A stretch of DNA of 24,310 nt from an uncultured Lachnospiraceae bacterium (GTDB lineage Bacteria; Bacillota; Clostridia; Lachnospirales; Lachnospiraceae): the NCBI GenBank assembly GCA_902489645.1, contig CABUAW010000040.1, positions 1 to 24,310 on the forward strand, in the 5' to 3' direction. The notes beneath the pieces are model-generated. The model made no database searches. It was not told where the DNA came from and saw only the letters and a list, made by a program, of their open reading frames with translations. Of the stretch, positions 18,001 through 24,310 are shown piece after piece. The position numbers and the translations under genes are program-made. The stretch's first letter is position 1; each line of letters begins with the position of its first letter.

Positions 18001-18025
18001 AAATGAGCCGACGACCGCCGGCTCA
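17999..18025 (-). terminator. Intrinsic terminator in the dapA leader / after the cobO-like gene
   Basis: Minus strand TGAGCCGGCG...CGTCGGCTCA (18004-18025), near-perfect stem, followed by five T (17999-18003). It is 99 bases past the cobO-like stop and 68 bases before dapA, and lies downstream of the strong promoter at 18079-18107. It could end the cobO-like transcript, attenuate dapA, or end a short RNA of about 75 bases. Confidence 0.8.
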
Positions 18026-18078
18026 ATAGATATTTACCTTTGAATTTGTATTTCCAGGCAGCTTTCTTCCTACCTTTG

Positions 18079-18107
18079 ATAGTAGCATTTCTGCCATTTA
18101 ATGTCAA
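18079..18107 (-). promoter_or_regulatory. Near-consensus promoter upstream of the dapA leader hairpin
   Basis: Minus strand: -35 TTGACA (18102-18107), 17-base spacer, -10 TACTAT (18079-18084) preceded by TGC (extended -10). The start would fall near 18073. It lies just after the stop of the cobO-like gene and reads toward dapA through the hairpin at 18004-18025. Confidence 0.75.
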
Positions 18108-18123
18108 CCATTCGCTGATTCTT

Positions 18124-18627
18124 TTAAGCTTCACAATCCGATTTTTTTAAGATACCTATCTCAGAAATATAGTCCGCCTCACTTCTCAGTTCCTCCGGCA
18201 GATTCCTACCCGTGAGAATCAATTCCATCTCCTCCGGCTTTATATGAATCAAATGAATGACGTCCGAAACATTTAAAATTCCCAGGTCCACCAGGCCGAG
18301 AATCTCATCTAAAATCAGGACGTCACATTCCCCAATGGTCAATACCTTTTTGGCAAAATTCACCCCGTTCAGAATATTAATATTTTCCTCCTGCTGTTCA
18401 CTCTGCGTAAGCTCCTCATAATAACGGCTCATTTTTTCGAAGCGGAATACCTGAACCTCCGGCTCCAGGCGTTTTAAATAGTCCAGAGTCCCCGTATGCC
18501 GGCCTTTTAAAAACTGTATCATAAACACTTCTTTACCTTCACTGGCACAAACCAGCGCTCTTCCCAACGAAGAAGTGGACTTGCCTTTTCCTTCTCCGCA
18601 GTATATTTTAACTAAACCTTTTTCCAC
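18124..18627 (-). CDS. cobO: CobO/CobA-family P-loop protein (cob(I)yrinic acid a,c-diamide adenosyltransferase-like)
   Basis: 167 residues with the CobA/BtuR/CobO fold: EKGLVKIYCGEGKGKST carries the P-loop GEGKGKST (11-18), then FMIQFLKG, Walker B VLILDE (103-108), LTGRNLP and ADYISEIG near the end. Known members adenosylate corrinoids using ATP. No other cobalamin gene is nearby, and the loop that in Salmonella CobA carries the Phe/Trp pair which shapes the cobalt site is not recognisable here (this stretch reads FEKMSRYYEELTQSEQQEEN), so the substrate is uncertain. The start is GTG at 18627, because GAGGTGA is 5-6 bases upstream; the ATG at 18657 has no ribosome site. It is 55 bases downstream of the SSB-like gene, probably one transcript. 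Confidence 0.8.
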   Translation of the reverse strand: MEKGLVKIYCGEGKGKSTSSLGRALVCASEGKEVFMIQFLKGRHTGTLDYLKRLEPEVQVFRFEKMSRYYEELTQSEQQEENINILNGVNFAKKVLTIGECDVLILDEILGLVDLGILNVSDVIHLIHIKPEEMELILTGRNLPEELRSEADYISEIGILKKSDCEA

Positions 18628-18682
18628 AACATTCACCTCATTGTATGTTAATACCATATTTCTGAGATGCCGTCAATCTTTT

Positions 18683-19309
18683 TTATTCAATACATTCGAT
18701 TTTACTTACTGAAATCTCATAAGCGGTCCGCCGCTCGACCTGGTCTCCCTCAATCCGTTTCTGATAGGTCCTGCTCTGAATCCGGCCCCATAGATGAATA
18801 TGGGTGCCCACTTCAAATTTGCCTGCAAACCGGGCATTCCGGCCCCAGCAGATACACGGAAGATAGTCGGACTTTCCATACGGCCGGTTGACGGCTAACA
18901 GCAAGTCCGCAATTTCCCGTCCAAGCGGCGTCATCCGGTATACGGGCTGTTTACAGATAAAACCGTCCAGGAAAATACTGTTTGGCTTCACATTCTCCGG
19001 TTCCTCGTCCAGAATTTCCACTTCCCGGACAAATACGGAGAGTACCAGCCGGTTTCTTCCTTCCTCATGCTTGTTATAGGAACGGAATTGACCATGGGCC
19101 TCCAATGTACGCCCTATGTAATTCTCTGTCACGTCAATCAGCCTTTCGGAAATAAGTAATGGTATCCGGTCCACCATATTGCTGAGCCGCTGTACAACGA
19201 CCTCCACCACGTAAAAGCCCTCCCCGAATACTTCATGACTGTACACAAATTCCGAATCCACAACCCCCACGATTGTTACCTGATTATTATCCAGCACCTT
19301 GTCTGCCAT
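18683..19309 (-). CDS. Single-stranded DNA-binding-like protein with two OB folds
   Basis: 208 residues. The second half (about 108-206) is clearly SSB/PriB-like: NSIFLDGFICKQPVYR, TPLGREIADLLLAVNRPYGK, then LPCICWGRNA and a closing strand. The first half (about 8-102) has a similar strand pattern (NQVTIVGVV, EVVVQRL, GRTLEAHGQFRSY, LVLSVFVREVEIL) and is probably a divergent second OB fold. The C-terminus SKIECIE lacks the acidic DDxIPF tip by which housekeeping SSB recruits partners, so this is likely an accessory SSB and not the essential one. The start is ATG at 19309 after AAAGGGG; the upstream ATG at 19348 has no ribosome site and is rejected. It stands directly upstream of the cobO-like gene. 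Confidence 0.82.
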   Translation of the reverse strand: MADKVLDNNQVTIVGVVDSEFVYSHEVFGEGFYVVEVVVQRLSNMVDRIPLLISERLIDVTENYIGRTLEAHGQFRSYNKHEEGRNRLVLSVFVREVEILDEEPENVKPNSIFLDGFICKQPVYRMTPLGREIADLLLAVNRPYGKSDYLPCICWGRNARFAGKFEVGTHIHLWGRIQSRTYQKRIEGDQVERRTAYEISVSKIECIE

Positions 19310-19599
19310 CTTTTTGTTCCCCTTTCTACTGTATATACAAGATTTCATCTCGTTTAATATATCTATTCGATTCCGTATGGATTTAGAACCGAATTCTTAA
19401 ATGACTTTAGCATGAATCCGCACTGAAATAAATTATCATTCATCGACAGAAAATCCCTGAAAATGACATCAAACGTACAATTCCTGAATTCAATTATATT
19501 TTTCTTAATAAATTTTCTTGAAAAACCGTGGCATTATGGTAGAATATAAAAGTTGTCAGTAGTACATGTATGAATGGATTGGAAGGAACGGAAACAAAT
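19310..19599. other. Divergent intergenic region between SSB-like gene and typA
   Basis: AT-rich, about 290 bases. It holds the typA promoter (19518-19545) and the untranslated leaders of both genes. For the minus-strand SSB-like gene I see TATATT- and TATATA-type -10 candidates near 19330-19365 but no convincing -35. The remaining 19381-19500 shows no ORF, repeat or hairpin that I can support. Confidence 0.5.
19518..19545 (+). promoter_or_regulatory. Promoter of typA
   Basis: -35 TTGAAA (19518-19523), 16-base spacer, -10 TAGAAT (19540-19545) preceded by TGG (extended -10). The predicted start is near 19552, about 48 bases before the chosen typA ATG. Confidence 0.7.
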
Positions 19600-21426
19600 A
19601 TGAAAATCAAACGTGAAGATATCCGAAATATTGCGATTATTGCTCATGTAGACCACGGTAAGACAACATTGGTGGATGAGTTATTAAAACAGAGCGGTGT
19701 ATTCCGCAGCAATCAGGTCGTTCAGGAACGTGTCATGGACTCCAATGACATTGAGCGTGAGCGCGGTATTACAATTTTATCAAAAAACACAGCCGTATTT
19801 TATAAGAATACGAAAATCAATATTATCGACACACCAGGACATGCCGATTTCGGCGGCGAGGTTGAACGTGTCCTGAAAATGGTCGATGGCGTTGTCCTTG
19901 TTGTCGACGCCTTCGAAGGCCCGATGCCTCAGACAAAATTCGTACTCAAAAAGGCATTGGAACTGGAACTGGCCGTCATCGTCTGCATTAATAAAATCGA
20001 CCGGCCGGAGGCCCGCCCGGACGAAGTCATCGATGAAGTATTGGAGCTTTTAATCGATTTGGACGCATCCGACGAGCAGCTCGACTGCCCATTTGTTTAT
20101 GCCTCCGCAAAATCCGGCATTGCCATGTTGGAGCTTGGTGAAAACGGCCAGGATATGAAACCTCTCTTTGAAACGATTATTGACCATATCCCGGCGCCGG
20201 AGGGCGACCCGGATGCCGAAACACAGGTATTAATCAGCACCATTGACTATAATGAATACGTCGGCCGTATCGGTGTCGGCAAGGTCAGCAACGGTACAAT
20301 TCAGGTCAATCAGGATGCGGTCATCGTCAACGCCCACGACCCTGAGAAAAACCGTAAAGTCAAAATAAGCAAACTTTACGAATTCGACGGTTTAAATAAA
20401 ATTGAAGTCGATAAGGCCACTATCGGTTCCATCGTCGCTATCTCAGGTATTTCAGATATTCACATTGGAGACACCCTCTGCTCACCGGAAAAACCGGAAC
20501 CAATTCCGTTCCAGAAAATTTCCGAGCCGACCATCTCCATGAATTTCCTTGTAAATGACAGTCCTCTGGCCGGACAGGAAGGTAAGTACATCACCTCCCG
20601 CCACCTGCGTGACCGGCTTTTCCGTGAGCTGAACACAGACGTCAGTCTCCGCGTTGAGGAAACGGAAAACACGGACTGCTTTAAGGTCTCCGGCCGCGGC
20701 GAGCTTCACCTCTCCGTTCTGATTGAGAATATGCGGCGGGAAGGCTACGAATTTGCCGTCAGCAAGGCGGAGGTTATTTACAAAAAAGACGAAAAGGGCA
20801 AGCTTTTGGAGCCTATGGAAATAGCAGTCATTGACGTTCCCGATGATTTCACCGGTATTGTTATTGAAAAACTGAGCCTCCGCAAAGGCGAGCTTATCGG
20901 TATGTCTAAAGCCAGCGGTGGCTATTCCCGTCTAGAATTCAACATTCCATCCCGGGGTCTTATCGGTTACCGCGGAGAGTTTTTGACCGATACCAAGGGT
21001 AACGGTATTTTAAATACGCTTTTCAATGAATACGGCCCGTATAAGGGGGACATTGCCTACCGTCAAACCGGTTCCCTTATCGCTTTTGAATCCGGTGAAA
21101 CGCTGGCCTACGGCCTCTTTAACGCCCAGGAGCGCGGCACCCTCTTTGTCGGTCCCGGTGAAAAAGTTTACGGCGGCATGATTGTCGGTCAGAATCCGAA
21201 GGGCGACGATATTGAATTGAACGTCTGCAAGGCCAAGCACCTGACAAACACCCGTGCTTCCGGCTCCGACGACGCCCTCAAACTGACGCCGCCCCGCATT
21301 TTAAGTCTGGAAGAAGCGCTCGACTTTATTGAAAATGACGAGCTTGTCGAAGTTACGCCAAAAAGCATCCGTATGCGCAAGAAAATTCTCGATACCAAAA
21401 TGCGTATGCGCGCAAATCGTAAATAA
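19600..21426 (+). CDS. typA: Translational GTPase TypA/BipA
   Basis: Ribosome-associated GTPase of the EF-G/LepA superfamily, implicated in stress adaptation and 50S assembly at low temperature. G1 AHVDHGKT (15-22), G2 RGITI (55-59), G3 DTPGH (77-81), G4 NKID (131-134), G5 SAK, followed by the EF-Tu-like beta domain, EF-G-like domains and the TypA-specific C-terminal region (SRGLIGYRGEFLTDTKG is diagnostic). From the ATG at 19600 it is 608 residues, the usual length, beginning MKIKRED like relatives. An in-frame ATG at 19570 would add ten residues but has no ribosome site; GGAAGGA at 19581-19587 serves the chosen start, with a rather long 12-base gap. Single gene with its own promoter and terminator. 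Confidence 0.96.
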   Translation: MKIKREDIRNIAIIAHVDHGKTTLVDELLKQSGVFRSNQVVQERVMDSNDIERERGITILSKNTAVFYKNTKINIIDTPGHADFGGEVERVLKMVDGVVLVVDAFEGPMPQTKFVLKKALELELAVIVCINKIDRPEARPDEVIDEVLELLIDLDASDEQLDCPFVYASAKSGIAMLELGENGQDMKPLFETIIDHIPAPEGDPDAETQVLISTIDYNEYVGRIGVGKVSNGTIQVNQDAVIVNAHDPEKNRKVKISKLYEFDGLNKIEVDKATIGSIVAISGISDIHIGDTLCSPEKPEPIPFQKISEPTISMNFLVNDSPLAGQEGKYITSRHLRDRLFRELNTDVSLRVEETENTDCFKVSGRGELHLSVLIENMRREGYEFAVSKAEVIYKKDEKGKLLEPMEIAVIDVPDDFTGIVIEKLSLRKGELIGMSKASGGYSRLEFNIPSRGLIGYRGEFLTDTKGNGILNTLFNEYGPYKGDIAYRQTGSLIAFESGETLAYGLFNAQERGTLFVGPGEKVYGGMIVGQNPKGDDIELNVCKAKHLTNTRASGSDDALKLTPPRILSLEEALDFIENDELVEVTPKSIRMRKKILDTKMRMRANRK

Positions 21427-21430
21427 CACT

Positions 21431-21482
21431 AAAAAATCGCCTCTGAAATTTCTTAAAACGAAATCTCAGAGGCGATTTTTTT
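21431..21482. terminator. Bidirectional intrinsic terminator
   Basis: Arms 21431-21446 (AAAAAATCGCCTCTGA) and 21466-21481 (TCAGAGGCGATTTTTT), with a further inner pairing of AATTTC with GAAAT. A-tract and T-tract flank the stem. Serves typA from the left and the convergent MATE gene from the right, whose stop is only 5 bases away. Confidence 0.92.
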
Positions 21483-21486
21483 AGTA

Positions 21487-22833
21487 TCAGACAGCCCCCG
21501 CAGGTATGTACTTATTTTTCCATCGATTTGTCCGAAACCGCAGAAAGTAAATCATTCCCCTCGAACATTCATCAATGGCCATGGCAACCCACACGCCCTG
21601 TAAGCCCAGATGAAGCACGCCGCCAAAAATATAGGACAGAAGTAAAGCCACCGCCCAATGGAAGCTGATACCGACACATATCGGCAGCTTGATTTCACCG
21701 ACGGAAATTAAAGACTTCGTCATCAAAATATTAATCGCCCGGCCAAACTCCAAAAAGATATCGATAAAGAGGACCTGTTTACCCAGAGCCAGCATTTCCC
21801 TATTCTGTGTGAAAATGCCAAGTACCGAATCACTGAAAAGCCAGATGACAAACATCATGCCGACACAGACGGCGATAGAAACCTTCAGGGTCCACCAGAC
21901 CTTGTACTCCACTTCCTTAATCCGGCCCCGGCCCAGAAAATATCCAATCACAATCTGAACAGCCTCCGAAATAGCAATGGCATAGACGTAAGCAAAATTT
22001 GCCAAAAGGCTGCAATATCCCTTTGTCGCCGTCACGGCGGCCCCATAAGGATTAATAATGCTTAATATACAGATTTGGGACAGGTTATAGGAAAAGTTCT
22101 CCGCCCCCGACGGTATACCGATTTTCAGAAGCTTAAACAGCATTTCCTTACTGCCCTGCTTCAAATATTTAAACTTCAACTCTATTTTCGTATATTTGCG
22201 AAACACAATATAAATACATATCAGGCCAATGGTTTTACTGATTACCGTCGATATGGCCGCCCCGATAATACCGAGTTTTGGGAATCCCAAAAGTCCGTTA
22301 ATCAAAACGGCATTTCCGGCAATGTTCAGCACATTCATAAAAACGGACACCATCATAACCTCTTTTAATCGGGTATGGCTGCGCAAAATAGCCGCAAAGT
22401 TTAAATATAATCCCTGTACCAACGAAAAACCGCCGACAATCATTAAATAGAGACAGGTTTCATGGAGAATCTGCGAATCTATATGCATCAACTGAAAAAT
22501 CGGGCGGTTCAAAAACAGGGCGACAAACGTCGAAATCATGCTGACAGTCCCTATGACAAGCATGGACAATACGCAGAGCTGATTGCTCTTATATTCGTCC
22601 CGGGCGCCAAGGCATTGGGTCAGCACAACCGTCGTTGCCATACAGAGCATATTCATTGTAATAATGATAATATTCATGATTTGATTTCCGTTGACGATGG
22701 CGGCCACCGACGCCTGAGAATGGTGGCTGACCATTATCTGGTCAATATTTCCTACGAGCAACTGCAAAAGCAATTCGACAAAGATGGGAACAGACATTTT
22801 AAATAAATAGGAATTACGGGTCATTTTATCCAT
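21487..22833 (-). CDS. MATE-family efflux transporter
   Basis: 448 residues, about twelve hydrophobic segments in two homologous halves, as in the MATE/NorM/DinF family of cation- or proton-coupled drug and metabolite antiporters. Family-type stretches include SVPIFVELLLQLLVGNIDQIMVS at the first helix (quoted in part: LLLQLLVGNIDQIMVS), TQCLGARDEYKSNQLC after helix 2-3, GIPSGAENFSYNLSQ opening the second half, and GYFLGRGRIKEVE. The substrate cannot be told from sequence. The start is ATG at 22833, 9 bases after AAAGGAGA; an in-frame TTG at 22842 touches the ribosome site and is rejected. Single gene, divergent from etfBA and sharing a compact promoter region with it. Confidence 0.92.
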   Translation of the reverse strand: MDKMTRNSYLFKMSVPIFVELLLQLLVGNIDQIMVSHHSQASVAAIVNGNQIMNIIIITMNMLCMATTVVLTQCLGARDEYKSNQLCVLSMLVIGTVSMISTFVALFLNRPIFQLMHIDSQILHETCLYLMIVGGFSLVQGLYLNFAAILRSHTRLKEVMMVSVFMNVLNIAGNAVLINGLLGFPKLGIIGAAISTVISKTIGLICIYIVFRKYTKIELKFKYLKQGSKEMLFKLLKIGIPSGAENFSYNLSQICILSIINPYGAAVTATKGYCSLLANFAYVYAIAISEAVQIVIGYFLGRGRIKEVEYKVWWTLKVSIAVCVGMMFVIWLFSDSVLGIFTQNREMLALGKQVLFIDIFLEFGRAINILMTKSLISVGEIKLPICVGISFHWAVALLLSYIFGGVLHLGLQGVWVAMAIDECSRGMIYFLRFRTNRWKNKYIPAGAV

Positions 22834-22875
22834 AGCTGTCAATCTCCTTTAATAAAAAATAAAATATCGCGTTAC

Positions 22876-22904
22876 ATTCTATCACTACTATTTGCATTTT
22901 TCAA
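22876..22904 (-). promoter_or_regulatory. Promoter of the MATE gene
   Basis: Minus strand: -35 TTGAAA (22899-22904), 17-base spacer, -10 TAGAAT (22876-22881) preceded by TGA (extended -10). Its -35 directly abuts the -35 of the etfB promoter. Confidence 0.75.
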
Positions 22905-22933
22905 TTGATTCTTTGATAAAAATATATTATAAT
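22905..22933 (+). promoter_or_regulatory. Promoter of etfBA
   Basis: -35 TTGATT (22905-22910), 17-base spacer, consensus -10 TATAAT (22928-22933). Start near 22940, giving a leader of about 34 bases with the AAAGGAGG ribosome site of etfB. Confidence 0.8.
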
Positions 22934-22973
22934 TTTAATAATAATTACTATTTTAATTTAAAGGAGGATTCAA

Positions 22974-23750
22974 ATGAATATTTATGTTTTAATAAAACAA
23001 GTGCCTGTCATCTCAGACATAAGGATTGACCACAAAACCTTTACTGTCGACCGTTCATCTGCCGGAAACATGATGAATCCTGTCGACGCCCACGCTGTCT
23101 CGGCGGCTGTCGCCCTGAAAAAGCGTCTGGGCGGTACGATTACTGTTTTATCTCTTGGAAATGAAAGCTGTGAAGTTCAGCTCCGCGAAGCGGCCGGTAT
23201 GGGCGCTGACCGTCTGGTCCGCATTACGGATAATGCCTTTTCCGGAGCCGATACCCTCGTCACGGCCAAAGCGCTGGCCACAGCCATAAAACATCTTGGC
23301 GGCGCCGACTGTATTTTCTGCGGACAGGCTTCTCTGGACAGCGCCACCGGACAGATAGGGGCCAAACTGGCCGCGCTGCTCAACATCGGATTACTGAACA
23401 GTGCTTCTGAAATCGATATCGAAGAACAGGGTCTCACTATCCATCAGAAGGCCGGAAACGGCTATGATATCTGGCAGGCAGATTTTCCGCTCGTATGTTC
23501 CGTAACTGAGGATGCCAATGAACCGATTCCGATAACGATTAAGGGTAAAATGGCTGCGAAAAAAGCGGTGATTTCTGTATTGTCCAACGCCGAATTAAAC
23601 CTTTCCGGTCAGGACCTTCATTCGCCATCCCGCATTGAGTCCCTCTTTCCGGCATCCAAACAGGAGGTCGGCGTAAAACTCCAGGGACAGAATGAAAAGG
23701 AATCCGCAAAAAAACTCGCAGACATTCTCTTTGAGAGACATTTAATATAG
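22974..23750 (+). CDS. etfB: Electron transfer flavoprotein subunit beta (FixA family)
   Basis: 258 residues. ETF beta pairs with ETF alpha to shuttle electrons between flavin dehydrogenases and the redox pool; in anaerobes some ETFs bifurcate electrons. Family features: opening YVLIKQVPVISDIRID, MNPVDAHAVSAAVALK (about 33-48), LREAAGMGADRLVRITD, GADT, and the nucleotide-contact segment CGQASLDSATGQIGAKLA. The middle and end (VTEDANEPIPITIKGKMAAKK) are more divergent than in well-known clostridial EtfB. Strong AAAGGAGG ribosome site. The etfA start follows after 11 bases. No acyl-CoA dehydrogenase or other partner is visible in the window, so its redox partner is unknown and I do not claim bifurcation. 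Confidence 0.9.
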   Translation: MNIYVLIKQVPVISDIRIDHKTFTVDRSSAGNMMNPVDAHAVSAAVALKKRLGGTITVLSLGNESCEVQLREAAGMGADRLVRITDNAFSGADTLVTAKALATAIKHLGGADCIFCGQASLDSATGQIGAKLAALLNIGLLNSASEIDIEEQGLTIHQKAGNGYDIWQADFPLVCSVTEDANEPIPITIKGKMAAKKAVISVLSNAELNLSGQDLHSPSRIESLFPASKQEVGVKLQGQNEKESAKKLADILFERHLI

Positions 23751-23761
23751 GAGGATTTACC

Positions 23762-24310
23762 ATGGGAAAATTTAATGATATATGGGTATTTATAGAAATG
23801 TCAGAAAATGGTCCAAAACGCGTCAGCCTTGAATTGCTGGCCAAAGCCGCCGAATTGGCGGCAGAGGCAGGCTCGCATGCAATTCCTGTCATCTGCCCGG
23901 CCGGACCGGAACATTCTCCGGAAGCAATTATCAATGCCTTAAAGGCTGAAATTGAAGAAGGAAATCCTTCCGCTCTCTTCTTTGGCTCCACACCTCTTGG
24001 CAGAGAAGTCAGCGCCGGTCTCAGCGCCGTTATGAATCTGGGCATTGCCTCCGATTCTACCAATGCTATTTACCGGTCAGCCGATGCGGATTTACTTTTT
24101 ATACGTCCGGCCTTTGACGGCAAGGTTTATGCCTCCGTTTCTTTATCCACAACGCCTCAGCTCGGAACCTTCTCAACGGGCATTTTCCCTCTGAAGGGTG
24201 AGGCCCCGGATATTCAGGTTCATGCGCGCAGTCTGACATTGCCGTCCGATGACACGGTCCTCAAAGCCCGTCTTGTAAAATTTGTTGAAGACGCGGGGCT
24301 GGCCGATGCC
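23762..24310 (+). CDS. etfA: Electron transfer flavoprotein subunit alpha (partial, runs off the right edge)
   Basis: The first 183 codons are visible and open to the window end. Opening DIWVFIEMSENGPKRVSLEL matches the ETF alpha N-terminus; ALFFGSTPLGREVSAGL, GIASDST and FIRPAFDGKVYASV follow in family order. The C-terminal FAD-binding domain (typically with the SGAIQH-like segment) is outside. The N-terminal domain is compact: the stretch between the first two strands and the P-x-x-FFGST segment lacks the usual GADKVYxxD portion, about 30-35 residues by comparison from memory. The ATG has AGGAGG 7 bases upstream and sits 11 bases after etfB, so the pair is one operon. Confidence 0.9.
   Translation, partial: MGKFNDIWVFIEMSENGPKRVSLELLAKAAELAAEAGSHAIPVICPAGPEHSPEAIINALKAEIEEGNPSALFFGSTPLGREVSAGLSAVMNLGIASDSTNAIYRSADADLLFIRPAFDGKVYASVSLSTTPQLGTFSTGIFPLKGEAPDIQVHARSLTLPSDDTVLKARLVKFVEDAGLADA

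Noticed and set aside
17932..18073. A lysine riboswitch or T-box in the dapA leader
   Set aside because: The predicted transcript before the terminator is about 75 bases, too short for either, and no T-box sequence or lysine-riboswitch core was seen.
19570..19599. ATG at 19570 as the typA start
   Set aside because: No ribosome site precedes it and the ten added residues are absent from typical TypA; the ATG at 19600 gives the family N-terminus.
1..24310. tRNA/rRNA genes, CRISPR repeats, transposases, attachment sites
   Set aside because: None found by reading both strands; the genes are all chromosomal housekeeping or transport types.

Overview
The window looks like ordinary chromosome from a low-to-mid GC Gram-positive anaerobe, most likely a Lachnospiraceae-type Clostridia. 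The evidence is AddAB instead of RecBCD, a class III (Firmicutes) fructose-1,6-bisphosphatase, TypA/BipA, an etfBA pair, consensus sigma-A type promoters, strong AGGAGG-like Shine-Dalgarno sites and many intrinsic terminators. I saw no rRNA, tRNA, CRISPR array, insertion sequence, phage gene or integration site. The genus is not assigned.

Layout. Minus strand, 1-5257: the recombinational repair nuclease addB-addA; addA runs off the left edge. Plus strand, 5385-5822: a small membrane-anchored protein with an FMN-binding-like fold, ending in a bidirectional terminator shared with the next block. Minus strand, 12128 down to 5903: a six-gene cassette, read as OmpR-type response regulator, sensor kinase, ABC ATPase, ABC-2 permease, GldG-like auxiliary protein and DUF4340 protein, with overlapping stops and starts except for a 78-base gap between kinase and ATPase. 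Minus strand, 17931 down to 12247: dapA, dapB, fbp, nadE, ending in a terminator. Minus strand, 19309 down to 18124: a tandem OB-fold single-strand-binding-like protein and a CobO-family P-loop protein. Plus strand, 19600-21426: typA, with a bidirectional terminator shared with a convergent MATE transporter (minus, 22833 down to 21487). Plus strand, 22974 to the right edge: etfB and the start of etfA, whose promoter sits back to back with the MATE promoter.

How the genes work together. AddAB resects double-strand breaks. The two-component system probably senses an envelope signal and controls the GldA/F/G-like ABC complex encoded just downstream. DapA and DapB are consecutive steps of lysine/diaminopimelate synthesis, DapB and the ETF use nicotinamide or flavin cofactors, and NadE makes NAD. 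Several annotated starts had to be moved inward because the upstream TTG or ATG overlaps the Shine-Dalgarno site (dapB, fbp, nadE, MATE, cobO, ssb-like).

Most worth a second look: the dapA leader (a near-consensus promoter followed about 75 bases later by an intrinsic terminator), a terminator-like hairpin squeezed between dapA and dapB, the degenerate Walker A of AddB, the two-component/GldAFG/DUF4340 cassette, a CobO homologue without recognisable CobA cobalt-site residues beside a two-OB-fold SSB-like protein, and a compact EtfA amino-terminal domain.
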